From assembly GCF_016919445.1 (NCBI RefSeq), contig NZ_CP070356.1, positions 3,132,001 to 3,196,000 of the forward strand: a DNA stretch of 64,000 nt, written 5' to 3'. The position numbers and the translations under genes were made by a program. Below are positions 8,558 to 16,831 of this stretch, in pieces. The notes under the pieces were generated by a model. The model saw only the letters and a program-made list of their open reading frames with translations, did no database searches and was not told the origin of the DNA. The DNA comes from Pseudomonas sp. PDNC002. Its GTDB lineage: Bacteria; Pseudomonadota; Gammaproteobacteria; Pseudomonadales; Pseudomonadaceae. Each line of letters opens with the position of its first letter. The first letter of the stretch is position 1.

Positions 8558-8590
8558 GTAGGGCGCATAACTGCGAAGCAGTTATCCGCC
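8558..8590. repeat. REP element of the RAYT-linked family (copy 1)
   Basis: GTAGGGCGCATAACTGCGAA continues as GCAGTTATCCGCC. It is an imperfect palindrome of the GGCGGATAAC...GTTATNCGCCCTAC family and lies just downstream of the RAYT gene. Confidence 0.85.
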
Positions 8591-8648
8591 GATTTTCTCA
8601 CTGCCGTGCCGAAGCATGAGATATGTGACGAGTTATGAGCCCGCATCC

Positions 8649-8679
8649 GGCGGATAACGCTTCGCGTTATTCGCCCTAC
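8649..8679. repeat. REP element of the RAYT-linked family (copy 2)
   Basis: GGCGGATAACGCTTCGCGTT continues as ATTCGCCCTAC. It has inverted orientation to copy 1, so the two form a BIME-like pair within the 335-base gap 8367-8701. Confidence 0.9.
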
Positions 8680-8701
8680 AAGTGCGTTGGTTTCGGCGGA
8701 T

Positions 8702-9235
8702 TTACCTCCGCTCTGCCGCCCGCACATCCAACGACAAGTCGCCCGCCCAGTCGTCGGTGTAAATGCCTTCGGCCACCGCACGGTGGAATGTGGAGTACGG
8801 CCAATCCTTCACCGCCGTCACCCAACCGTGTTTAACCGGGTTGATGTGGATGTAATCGAAGTGCCGCTGGTAGTCCGTTTCATCACGGATCAGATGTTCC
8901 CAGTAGCGTGGCTGCCAAATGCCGCGCTCGCCGCGCGTTTGTTGCTCAATGCTCCGTGGTTCGCCATGAGGAATGCGCCGAGCGAAACCGGATTTGATGA
9001 CCTTCCAGCGTGTGGCGAAATCCGCGTCACCCGGTGGCAGCGTCCACAGGCAATGCATGTGCTCGGGGAGCACGACCCAGGCATCAATCTGGAAAGGGTG
9101 GTTGCGTTTGGTCTGGGCGATGACGCGGCGCAGCAGATTGATTTCATGGGTGAGGAGGCTGGAGCGCCGGTCACGTAACGTGACCGTGAAGAAGTAGGTG
9201 CCGCCCCGTACCCAGGCGCGTCGATAGTTCGGCAT
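8702..9235 (-). CDS. REP-associated tyrosine transposase (RAYT)
   Basis: This 177-residue protein is of the Y1/HUH family related to IS200/IS605 TnpA. The metal-binding motif HMH is at 61-63 (V-V-L-P-E-H-M-H-C-L-W), and the likely nucleophile is Tyr130 in H-F-D-Y-I-H-I-N-P-V-K-H-G-W. RAYTs cut single-stranded REP DNA and are thought to spread REP elements. REP copies on both sides (8558-8590, 8649-8679, 9282-9313) and a further pair at 57313-57393 share one sequence and are its likely substrates. The ATG at 9235 follows GGAGG; a GTG two codons earlier would overlap that site. Confidence 0.92.
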   Translation of the reverse strand: MPNYRRAWVRGGTYFFTVTLRDRRSSLLTHEINLLRRVIAQTKRNHPFQIDAWVVLPEHMHCLWTLPPGDADFATRWKVIKSGFARRIPHGEPRSIEQQTRGERGIWQPRYWEHLIRDETDYQRHFDYIHINPVKHGWVTAVKDWPYSTFHRAVAEGIYTDDWAGDLSLDVRAAERR

Positions 9236-9281
9236 TGGCACCTCCGGGCTCGGTTGGAGTTTGGAGGGTAGCTTGGGGAAT

Positions 9282-9313
9282 CGGCGGATAACGCGGGGCG
9301 TTATTCGCCCTAC
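9282..9313. repeat. REP element of the RAYT-linked family (copy 3)
   Basis: CGGCGGATAACGCGGGGCGT continues as TATTCGCCCTAC. It lies 47 bases upstream of the RAYT start. Confidence 0.9.
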
Positions 9314-9344
9314 AGAAATTTCAGCCGTTACTTAGTGTTCAAGA

Positions 9345-9995
9345 TCATCGCGAGCGGCAGTTCACGGCTGATTTTCCTTCGGAAAGATGTTTTAGCTTTT
9401 TTGCACTATGGTACGGCCAGTTGATCGAAGAAAATGCTAAGGCACCAAAGAGAAGTACAACGGAAAGAGTGGATAGGGCGAAAAAAGTTAATGGGTTCAT
9501 CTCTTTAGAGGCAAAGGCGTAGAACGCTATTGCGGCGACTATGGCAGCGTAGCTTCCGATTAATAAGCTTATTGTTGATATTATAATTCTGCCGATGATG
9601 TCCCATGCGGATATCTTAAATTTTAATCCGCCATTTTCTATTTTTGTGTACGGCGCTGCACGTCTCAGATCGTGCCAGCCTATATTTTCTTGATGTTTGT
9701 TGTAGAAGGATAGTAGTTTTTCTCTTCTTTCCTTGTTTGCAGTAATGCCATAAATTTTTTTGAAAGCATATTCGGCTATGAGCTCCCGCAATGCTTCTTT
9801 AGTTTCCTTGCTGATTTCTGGGCTTGCTAGTAGGTCCTTTGTTAGGCTGATGTCTTTATCTTTTTTTTCGGAAATATGGGTGTATATTTTGAATGGCTCT
9901 TTTTTTAGGAGGTAAACAATGGCCAAAAAAATGAAGGCTGCCCATATGTTTCCGGCGTTTAAGGTTTTTATAAATTCTTCGAGGATTCTATCCAA
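9345..9995 (-). CDS. AT-rich gene for a membrane protein, unknown function
   Basis: The 216-residue protein has one hydrophobic helix near the N-terminus (N-I-W-A-A-F-I-F-L-A-I-V-Y-L-L), a charged lysine-rich middle and two C-terminal helices (I-I-I-S-T-I-S-L-L-I-G-S-Y-A-A-I-V-A and F-F-A-L-S-T-L-S-V-V-L-L-F-G). Its base and codon use is far more AT-rich than everything around it, which suggests horizontal acquisition. The TTG at 9995 follows AAGGA by seven bases. An ATG at 10079 would place the start before the nrdB terminator hairpin, which is unlikely. I do not recognise a family. Confidence 0.6.
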   Translation of the reverse strand: MDRILEEFIKTLNAGNIWAAFIFLAIVYLLKKEPFKIYTHISEKKDKDISLTKDLLASPEISKETKEALRELIAEYAFKKIYGITANKERREKLLSFYNKHQENIGWHDLRRAAPYTKIENGGLKFKISAWDIIGRIIISTISLLIGSYAAIVAAIAFYAFASKEMNPLTFFALSTLSVVLLFGALAFSSINWPYHSAKKLKHLSEGKSAVNCRSR

Positions 9996-10017
9996 CTTGT
10001 TTTCCTTTTTGGTTGAA

Positions 10018-10048
10018 AATAAAAAGCCCCGCACTAGGCGGGGCTTTT
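10018..10048 (-). terminator. Rho-independent terminator of nrdB
   Basis: AAAAGCCCCGC pairs with GCGGGGCTTTT around CTAGT, followed by T residues on the minus strand. It lies about 90 bases past the nrdB stop. Confidence 0.9.
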
Positions 10049-10133
10049 CGTCTTTCTCATCACTGCCCCAAAAATCCATTTCGGTCTACAGCGTTTCTAA
10101 TGGTCTTGACTTGCGGTGGTGCTACTACTTCCG

Positions 10134-11381
10134 TCAGTCCCAGCTCAGCGCGCCGCCGGTCTGGTACTCGATCACGCGGGTCTCGAAGAAGTTCTTTTCC
10201 TTCTTCAGGTCCATGATTTCGCTCATCCACGGGAACGGGTTGCTGGTGCCCGGGTATTCCTCTTTGAGGCCGATCTGGGTCAGGCGGCGGTTGGCGATGA
10301 ACTTGAGGTAGTCCTCCATCATCGCCGCGTTCATGCCCAGTACGCCGCGCGGCATGGTGTCGCGAGCGTATTCGATCTCCAGCTGGGTGCCCTGGAGGAT
10401 CATCTGGGTGGCCTCGTCCTTCATCTGGGCATCCCACAGGTGCGGGTTTTCGATCTTGATCTGGTTGATCACGTCGATGCCGAAGTTCAGGTGCATGGAT
10501 TCGTCGCGCAGGATGTACTGGAACTGCTCGGCGGTGCCGGTCATCTTGTTGCGGCGGCCCATGGAGAGGATCTGGGTGAAGCCGCAGTAGAAGAAGATGC
10601 CTTCCAGGACGCAGTAGTAGGCGATCAGGTTGCGCAGGAACTGGCGGTCGGTCTCCGGGGTGCCGGTTTCGAACTTCGGATCGGAGATCGAGCGGGTGTA
10701 CTTCAGGCCCCAGGAGGCTTTCTTCGCGACCGAAGGAATCTCGTGGTACATGTTGAAGATTTCGCCTTCATCCATGCCGAGGGATTCGATGCAGTACTGG
10801 TAGGCGTGGGTGTGGATCGCTTCCTCGAAGGCCTGGCGCAGGATGTACTGGCGGCACTCGGGGTTGGTGATCAGGCGGTACACGGCCAGCACCAGGTTGT
10901 TGGCAACCAGGGAGTCGGCAGTGGAGAAGAAGCCTAGGTTGCGCATGACGATGCGGCGTTCGTCTTCGCTGAGGCCGTCCTTGCTCTTCCACAGGGCAAT
11001 GTCGGCGTTCATGTTCACTTCCTGGGGCATCCAGTGGTTGGCACAACCATCCAGATACTTCTGCCAGGCCCAGTCGTACTTGAAGGGTACGAGCTGGTTG
11101 AGGTCGGCGCGGGCGTTGATCATCTGCTTGTCGCCGACTTGTACGCGGGCGGCGGAGCCTTCGAGATCGTCCAGGCCTTCCTGGATGTCCAGGGCGTCGA
11201 GGGCCTGCTTGGCGCGGGCGACGGCGTCGGAGTCGTTGGCGGATACGGCGCGCGCCTCTTCGACGGAGCCAGCGGCGTCGGCGTCGAGTTTGTCAGCGTT
11301 CTGCGCGGCGGCCTGGGCGACTGCCGGGGCGGCCTTGGCTTCGGTGGCGTCTTCTTTGTCGAATTCGTCCCAGCTCAGCAT
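10134..11381 (-). CDS. nrdB: Class Ia ribonucleotide reductase, beta subunit
   Basis: NrdB houses the diferric-tyrosyl radical used by NrdA to reduce ribonucleoside diphosphates. In this 415-residue protein D156, E187 and H190 match iron ligands and Y194 matches the radical tyrosine of E. coli R2 (E-x-x-H-x-x-x-Y in E-A-I-H-T-H-A-Y). A second ligand pair follows in D-E-S-M-H-L-N-F. The first 85 or so residues are an Ala-rich extension. It ends L-S-W-D and starts M-L-S-W-D, a small symmetry. The ATG at 11381 has GGAGAGGA upstream. It is downstream of nrdA, separated by 295 bases containing repeats. Confidence 0.95.
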   Translation of the reverse strand: MLSWDEFDKEDATEAKAAPAVAQAAAQNADKLDADAAGSVEEARAVSANDSDAVARAKQALDALDIQEGLDDLEGSAARVQVGDKQMINARADLNQLVPFKYDWAWQKYLDGCANHWMPQEVNMNADIALWKSKDGLSEDERRIVMRNLGFFSTADSLVANNLVLAVYRLITNPECRQYILRQAFEEAIHTHAYQYCIESLGMDEGEIFNMYHEIPSVAKKASWGLKYTRSISDPKFETGTPETDRQFLRNLIAYYCVLEGIFFYCGFTQILSMGRRNKMTGTAEQFQYILRDESMHLNFGIDVINQIKIENPHLWDAQMKDEATQMILQGTQLEIEYARDTMPRGVLGMNAAMMEDYLKFIANRRLTQIGLKEEYPGTSNPFPWMSEIMDLKKEKNFFETRVIEYQTGGALSWD

Positions 11382-11676
11382 GGGGGTCCTCTCCTGGTGG
11401 GCCGCTCTGTGGCGGCCTGGTGTCTGGTTGCGTGATGGGTGCACGCTAAAGCTTGAATTTGCGGGGAGGGGTCAAGAGCCCCTCTCCCTAACCCTGACTG
11501 CGCGCCCCGCTCCGAAGGGAGAGGGGACTTTGAAGCTGCAGAGTTCTGGCGGTGCCTCGGAGCGAGGCCGCGCTAGGCGCCTGGTAGGTCGGAGCCCCTG
11601 AGCGTACGACTGTACGTGATGGGGGCCGACCTGCCGGGCAACGACGCGCGGACCGTTCCGAGGGCCGCTTACTCCA
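11382..11676. repeat. nrdA-nrdB spacer with hairpin and repeat remnant
   Basis: Positions 11585-11633 form a long imperfect hairpin (TAGGTCGG ... CCGACCTG with GCGTAC/GTACG inside). Positions 11484-11525 carry one copy of the CTCTCCC/GGGAGAGGG repeat family. There is no clear T-run terminator, so nrdB may be partly co-transcribed with nrdA or have its own promoter. Confidence 0.6.
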
Positions 11677-14568
11677 TTACTGGCAGGCTTCGCAGTCCGG
11701 GTTGTCGATGCTGCAAGCCTGCGGTACCGGCGCCGGCTTCGGCTCTGCAGCCGGTGCGGCTTGCAGGCCTTCGTTGCCACCTGCCGACACGGCGTTCAGC
11801 TTGCCGGTGTTGATGGTGGACTTCTCGGTGCTGGTGGCGGCCAGGGCGCGGAGGTAGTAGGTGGTTTTCAGGCCACGGAACCACGCCATGCGGTAGGTCA
11901 CGTCCAGCTTCTTGCCCGAGGCGCCGGCGATGTAGAGGTTCAGGGACTGGGCCTGATCGATCCACTTCTGGCGGCGGCTGGCGGCGTCGACGATCCACTT
12001 GGTCTCGACTTCGAAGGCGGTGGCGTACAGGTCTTTCAGGTCTTGCGGGATGCGCTCGATCTGCTGCACGGAGCCGTCGTAGTACTTCAGGTCGTTGACC
12101 ATGACCGGGTCCCACAGGCCGCGCGCCTTGAGGTCGCGAACCAGGTAGGGGTTGATCACGGTGAACTCGCCGGAGAGGTTCGATTTCACGTACAGGTTCT
12201 GGTAGGTCGGCTCGATGGACTGCGATACGCCGGTGATGTTGGCGATGGTCGCGGTCGGCGCGATGGCCATGATGTTCGAGTTACGGATGCCTTTCTGTAC
12301 GCGAGCACGTACCGGAGCCCAGTCGAGGGATTCGGTCAGGTCGACGTCGATGTACTTCTGGCCACGGGCTTCGATGAGGATCTGCTGGGAGTCCAGCGGC
12401 AGGATGCCCTTGGACCACAGGGAGCCGTCGAAGGTCTCGTAGGCGCCACGCTCGTCGGCCAGGTCACAGGAAGCCTGGATGGCGAAGTAGCTCACCGCCT
12501 CCATGGACTTGTCGGCGAACTCGATGGCCGCGTCGGAGCCGTAGGCGATGTGTTGCAGGTACAGCGCGTCCTGGAAGCCCATGATGCCCAGGCCAACCGG
12601 ACGGTGCTTGAGGTTCGAGTTGCGAGCCTGCGGGACCGAGTAGTAGTTGATGTCGATAACGTTATCGAGCATGCGCACGGCGGTCTTCACGGTCTTCTCG
12701 AGCTTGGCGGTGTCCAGCTTGCCGTCGACGATGTGGTTGACCAGGTTGATCGAGCCCAGGTTGCAGACCGCGATCTCGTCCTTGTTGGTGTTCAGGGTGA
12801 TCTCGGTGCACAGGTTCGAGCTATGGACCACGCCCACGTGCTGCTGCGGGCTGCGCAGGTTGCACGGATCCTTGAAGGTCAGCCACGGGTGGCCGGTCTC
12901 GAAGAGCATGGAGAGCATCTTGCGCCACAGGTCTTTGGCCTGGATGGTCTTGAACAGCTTGATCTTGCCGTACTGGGTCAGGGCTTCGTAGTACTCGTAG
13001 CGCTCTTCGAAGGCCTTGCCGGTGAGGTCGTGCAGGTCCGGTACTTCGGAAGGCGAGAACAGGGTCCACTGGCCGTCGTCGAACACGCGCTTCATGAACA
13101 GGTCGGGAATCCAGTTCGCGGTGTTCATGTCGTGGGTACGGCGGCGGTCGTCACCGGTGTTCTTGCGCAGCTCGATGAACTCTTCGATGTCCATGTGCCA
13201 GGTTTCGAGGTACGCGCAGACGGCGCCCTTGCGCTTGCCACCCTGGTTCACGGCGACGGCGGTGTCGTTCACCACTTTCAGGAACGGGACGACGCCCTGG
13301 GATTTGCCGTTGGTGCCCTTGATGTAGGAGCCCAGCGCGCGCACCGGGGTCCAGTCGTTGCCCAGGCCACCGGCGAATTTCGACAGCATGGCGTTGTCGT
13401 GGATCGCGTTGTAGATGCCCGACAGGTCGTCCGGCACGGTGGTCAGGTAGCAGGAGGACAGCTGCGGACGCAGGGTGCCGGCGTTGAACAGGGTCGGGGT
13501 CGACGACATGTAGTCGAACGAGGAGAGCAGGTTGTAGAACTCGATGGCGCGAGCTTCACGGTCCTTCTCTTCGATGGCCAGGCCCATGGCCACGCGCATG
13601 AAGAAGACCTGCGGCAGTTCGAAACGGATGCCGTCCTTGTGGATGAAGTAGCGGTCGTACAGGGTCTGCAGGCCGAGGTAGGTGAACTGCTGGTCGCGCT
13701 CGTGGTTGATCGCGGCGCCCAGTTTGGCCAGGTCGAACTCTTTCAGCTTGCTGTCGATCAGCTCGAACTCGGAGCCTTTCTCGACGTAGGCGGCCAGGGC
13801 CTTGGCGTAGAGGTCGGCCATCTCGTGGTGAGTGGCGCTCTCGGCCACGCCCAGGAAGCCCAGCGCTTCGGCGCGCAGGGTGTCCATCAGCAGGCGGGCG
13901 GTGACGTAGGAGTAGTTCGGCTCGCGCTCGACCAGGGTACGGGCGGTCATCACCAGGGCGGTGTTGACGTCTTTCTCGGCGACGCCGTCGTACAGGTTCT
14001 TCAGGGTTTCGCGTTCGATCAGGCTGCCATCGACTTCGGCCAGGCCTTCGCAAGCTTCGCGGATGATGGTCTGCAGGCGGCCCATGTCCAGCGGCTGGGT
14101 GCTGCCGTCGGCCTTGGTGATGCGGATGCTCGGGTGCGGCTGGGCGATGTCGCTGGCGGTGCCGGCGTTCTTGCGCTCGTTGGCACGGGCTTCGCGGTAG
14201 ATCACGTAGTCGCGGGCGACTTTCTGCTCGCCGGCGCGCATCAGGGACAGTTCGACCTGGTCCTGGATCTCTTCGATGTGGATGGTGCCACCGGAGGGCA
14301 TGCGGCGCTTGAAGGTCGCGGTGACCTGTTCGGTCAGGCGGCGCACGGTCTCATGGATGCGCGACGAGGCGGCGGCGGTGCCGCCTTCCACGGCGAGGAA
14401 CGCCTTGGTGATGGCTACGGTGATCTTGTCATCGGTGTAGGGAACTACGGTGCCGTTGCGCTTGATCACGCGCAGCTGGCCGGGCGCGGTGGCGGCCAGA
14501 TCCTGTGCGGATTCGGCTGCCTGGGGCGCTACGGCCTGCGGGTTCTCGCGAGTGGTGTCGATTTGCAT
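11677..14568 (-). CDS. nrdA: Class Ia ribonucleotide reductase, alpha subunit
   Basis: The large subunit reduces NDPs to dNDPs. This 963-residue protein is longer than E. coli NrdA because it carries two ATP-cones, at about 32-125 (L-R-V-I-K-R-N-G-T-V-V-P-Y) and about 145-235 (I-R-I-T-K-A-D-G-S-T-Q-P-L). A duplicated ATP-cone is known for P. aeruginosa NrdA and sets dATP regulation. The catalytic barrel follows, and the flexible tail ends C-S-I-D-N-P-D-C-E-A-C-Q with redox cysteines that pass on electrons. The ATG at 14568 follows GGAGA. The 774-base upstream gap carries NrdR-like sites and a DnaA box. Confidence 0.95.
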   Translation of the reverse strand: MQIDTTRENPQAVAPQAAESAQDLAATAPGQLRVIKRNGTVVPYTDDKITVAITKAFLAVEGGTAAASSRIHETVRRLTEQVTATFKRRMPSGGTIHIEEIQDQVELSLMRAGEQKVARDYVIYREARANERKNAGTASDIAQPHPSIRITKADGSTQPLDMGRLQTIIREACEGLAEVDGSLIERETLKNLYDGVAEKDVNTALVMTARTLVEREPNYSYVTARLLMDTLRAEALGFLGVAESATHHEMADLYAKALAAYVEKGSEFELIDSKLKEFDLAKLGAAINHERDQQFTYLGLQTLYDRYFIHKDGIRFELPQVFFMRVAMGLAIEEKDREARAIEFYNLLSSFDYMSSTPTLFNAGTLRPQLSSCYLTTVPDDLSGIYNAIHDNAMLSKFAGGLGNDWTPVRALGSYIKGTNGKSQGVVPFLKVVNDTAVAVNQGGKRKGAVCAYLETWHMDIEEFIELRKNTGDDRRRTHDMNTANWIPDLFMKRVFDDGQWTLFSPSEVPDLHDLTGKAFEERYEYYEALTQYGKIKLFKTIQAKDLWRKMLSMLFETGHPWLTFKDPCNLRSPQQHVGVVHSSNLCTEITLNTNKDEIAVCNLGSINLVNHIVDGKLDTAKLEKTVKTAVRMLDNVIDINYYSVPQARNSNLKHRPVGLGIMGFQDALYLQHIAYGSDAAIEFADKSMEAVSYFAIQASCDLADERGAYETFDGSLWSKGILPLDSQQILIEARGQKYIDVDLTESLDWAPVRARVQKGIRNSNIMAIAPTATIANITGVSQSIEPTYQNLYVKSNLSGEFTVINPYLVRDLKARGLWDPVMVNDLKYYDGSVQQIERIPQDLKDLYATAFEVETKWIVDAASRRQKWIDQAQSLNLYIAGASGKKLDVTYRMAWFRGLKTTYYLRALAATSTEKSTINTGKLNAVSAGGNEGLQAAPAAEPKPAPVPQACSIDNPDCEACQ

Positions 14569-14765
14569 GGGTGGTTGTCTCCACGTTCTCGTAATGGGTT
14601 TGTTGCTGGCACCAGGGGCGCCATTCTCAAAAACAAAGAGTGAAATAAAGAGCGAAAAGAGCGAAAGCCCGCGGCCAGGGCCGCAAGCTGAAAATTCTCT
14701 GGAACAGGGGGGATTGACCCGAAGCGCCTCCCTGGCCCAACTCGGGTCCGGCTTTACGGGCCGGG

Positions 14766-14783
14766 ACCACAATACCTAGTGGT
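14766..14783. promoter_or_regulatory. NrdR-like box A
   Basis: ACCACAATACCTAGTGGT is a near-perfect palindrome resembling NrdR boxes. It lies 198 bases before the nrdA start. It shares 13 or more positions with the site at 15181. NrdR represses nrd genes when dATP is abundant. Confidence 0.6.
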
Positions 14784-15042
14784 GTTGAACGTTACGTTGC
14801 AACACCCGTACCGCATTTCCATCGACATGAATCGCTCCTTGCGGGCAGGGCCGCCTGGCACATCAGTACGTCTGGAATACGTTGTGGTGGAACCGGAGGA
14901 GCCATGGAAAAGGCTCGCGACTTCGACTTTCTTCTTGTGTCCGGTTCACTGTGGCAACCCCAAGATGTAGGGGTATACCGCAACGGGGATACAAGATAAT
15001 GCGCTATGGGGGTGTTTGCAAGGCGGGAGGCAGGGGAAAAGC

Positions 15043-15051
15043 TGTGGATAA
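15043..15051 (-). promoter_or_regulatory. Perfect DnaA box upstream of nrdA
   Basis: The minus strand reads TTATCCACA, the strict DnaA box. E. coli nrdAB is known to have DnaA boxes linking it to replication. Only one perfect copy was noticed here, about 475 bases upstream of nrdA, so a regulatory role is plausible but not shown. Confidence 0.55.
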
Positions 15052-15180
15052 AATGTGCATGGAATGTGGGTGAAGCGGGGTAACTCGCGCCAGCCCGTAT
15101 GGCGTCTGCCTTTCACCGTTCGTCGTGGTCGGCGACAGAATTTTCACACGCTGGGATGGTGCTGCACGGGAAAGAACACT

Positions 15181-15198
15181 ACCACAATATGTAGTGTT
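15181..15198. promoter_or_regulatory. NrdR-like box B
   Basis: ACCACAATATGTAGTGTT matches box A closely. It is 613 bases from nrdA but only 145 bases from the divergent response-regulator start, so which gene it serves is unclear. Confidence 0.55.
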
Positions 15199-15342
15199 TT
15201 TGCCGCAGCAGCTCTTGACCTTTTCGGGCAATCCCTGCTTACGCCACCGGCGTGCGGCGGGTGCGGCAATCTGGCTACAATGCCGGCCGCTTTCGCGGGC
15301 TTTCTATTGGCAGTGCCCGCCCATGGCGCATCAGGAGGCAAG

Positions 15343-16047
15343 GTGGAACAAGAAGCGCGCATTCTCATCGTCGAGGACGACCAGCGATTGGCCGAGCTGA
15401 CCCAGGATTACCTGGAGAGCAACGGCCTGGCGGTGTCCATCGAATCCCATGGCGCGAGGGCGGTGGACCGCGTGCTGGCCGAGCGGCCGGACCTGGTGGT
15501 GCTGGACCTGATGCTGCCGGGGGAGGATGGGCTGTCCATCTGCAAGCGCCTGCGTCCGGATTACGACGGTCCGATCCTGATGCTCACCGCGCGCACCGAC
15601 GACATGGATCAGGTGCAGGGCCTGGAGATGGGCGCTGACGATTACGTGTGCAAGCCGGTGCGCCCGCGTGTGCTGCTGGCGCGCATCCGCGCCCTGCTGC
15701 GCCGCAGCGAGCCGGCCGAGTCGGTGCAGGCGGTCGGCGGCAAGCGCCTGACCTTTGGCAAGCTGGTGATCGACAACGCCATGCGCGAGGCCTGGCTGGA
15801 CGAGCAGACCATCGAGCTGACCAGCGCCGAGTTCGATTTGCTCTGGCTGCTGGCTGCCAACGCCGGGCGCATTCTTTCCCGCGAGGAAATCTTCAACTCC
15901 CTGCGCGGCATCGAGTACGACGGCCAGGACCGCTCCATCGACGTGCGTATCTCGCGCATCCGCCCGAAGATCGGCGACGACCCGATGCACCCGCGCCTGA
16001 TCAAGACGGTGCGCAGCAAGGGCTACCTGTTCGTCGGGGAGCTCTGA
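15343..16047 (+). CDS. rstA: RstA-type OmpR-family response regulator
   Basis: This 234-residue regulator has a receiver domain (acidic pocket E11/D12/D13, phosphorylated Asp55 in V-V-L-D-L-M-L-P-G, conserved Lys in C-K-P-V) and an OmpR-type winged helix (T-S-A-E-F-D-L-L-W-L-L, then R-S-I-D-V-R-I-S-R-I-R). AGGAGG lies four bases before the GTG at 15343, which fixes the start; upstream codons read through intergenic sequence. The GNAT gene follows after three bases and the sensor kinase after that, so the three probably form one unit. The signal is unknown. Confidence 0.88.
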   Translation: MEQEARILIVEDDQRLAELTQDYLESNGLAVSIESHGARAVDRVLAERPDLVVLDLMLPGEDGLSICKRLRPDYDGPILMLTARTDDMDQVQGLEMGADDYVCKPVRPRVLLARIRALLRRSEPAESVQAVGGKRLTFGKLVIDNAMREAWLDEQTIELTSAEFDLLWLLAANAGRILSREEIFNSLRGIEYDGQDRSIDVRISRIRPKIGDDPMHPRLIKTVRSKGYLFVGEL

Positions 16048-16050
16048 GCC

Positions 16051-16605
16051 GTGAGCGCCGTGCCACCGTTCCCCGAGCTGCACGGCGAGCGCTTCCGCCT
16101 GCGCGCCTTCACCGATGCCGACCAGCCGACGGTGTTCCGCGCGCTGTCGCATCCCGAGGTAATCCGCTACTACGGCGTTTCCTACGCGACGCTGGAAGCC
16201 ACCCGCGAGCAGATGGAGTGGTTCGAACGCCTCCATAAGGAAGGCAGTGGTATCTGGTGGGCGATCTGCCGGCCGGAAGCGCCGGAGGAAGTCATCGGCG
16301 GATGCGGCTTCAATAAATGGCTGCCAGCCCATCGACGCCTGTCGTTGGGCTACTGGCTGTTGCCCGAGCACTGGGGGCAGGGCGTGATGAGCGAATGCCT
16401 ACCGGTGATCTGCCGCCATGCTTTCCGAGAAATGAACGTGCATCGCATCGAGGCCGAGGTGGAGCCGGAGAACCTCGCCAGTGGCCGCTTGCTGCTGCGC
16501 CAGGGATTCGTGCTGGAAGGCCGACGCCGCGAGTGCGAGGTGAAGGGCGGTGCGTTCCTCAGCCTGGACTATTACGGGTTGCTCAATGTTGGGGAGGCCG
16601 GGTGA
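16051..16605 (+). CDS. GNAT N-acetyltransferase (RimJ/RimL type)
   Basis: This 184-residue acetyltransferase uses acetyl-CoA. Its N-terminal strand (H-G-E-R-F-R-L-R-A-F-T) and the W-L-L-P-E-H-W-G-Q-G-V-M-S-E motif, which is the CoA-binding Q/RxxGxG/A region, are typical of the RimJ/RimL group. N-V-H-R-I-E-A-E-V-E and N-L-A-S-G-R-L-L-L-R-Q-G-F follow. It starts with GTG three bases after the response regulator stop, which implies translational coupling. The placement between a response regulator and its kinase is unusual. The substrate is unknown. Confidence 0.85.
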   Translation: MSAVPPFPELHGERFRLRAFTDADQPTVFRALSHPEVIRYYGVSYATLEATREQMEWFERLHKEGSGIWWAICRPEAPEEVIGGCGFNKWLPAHRRLSLGYWLLPEHWGQGVMSECLPVICRHAFREMNVHRIEAEVEPENLASGRLLLRQGFVLEGRRRECEVKGGAFLSLDYYGLLNVGEAG

Positions 16606-16619
16606 GTCTCGCGCTCGGG

Positions 16620-16794
16620 CTGGCCCTCACCCCAGCCCTCTCCCAAAGGGAGAGGGGGTCGTCCGTGCCGGCTGCCGGTTCGGTTTCATCCTGCCCGACT
16701 CGATGCCAACCGGGCGGCGCCACTTTAGCGCCGGGCTTCCTGCGCACTCCGAACAGTCCCCTCTCCCTCTGGGAGAGGGCTAGGGTGAGGGAGC
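16620..16794. repeat. Facing CTCTCCC/GGGAGAGGG repeats inside the operon
   Basis: Two copies in opposite orientation, CCCTCACCCCAGCCCTCTCC and its mirror ending GGGCTAGGGTGAGGG, flank a variant core. They separate the GNAT and kinase genes of the same operon. Confidence 0.85.
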
Positions 16795-16831
16795 TCTTCA
16801 ATAGCGCCGAACCCACCCGGAATTCCCCCCG

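Noticed and set aside
9996-10079. ATG-started extension of the AT-rich gene
   Set aside because: It would begin upstream of the nrdB terminator and translate through its hairpin.
11761-14643. Long plus-strand open frame (960 codons) opposite nrdA
   Set aside because: It is antisense to nrdA; it has no ribosome site and no domain pattern.
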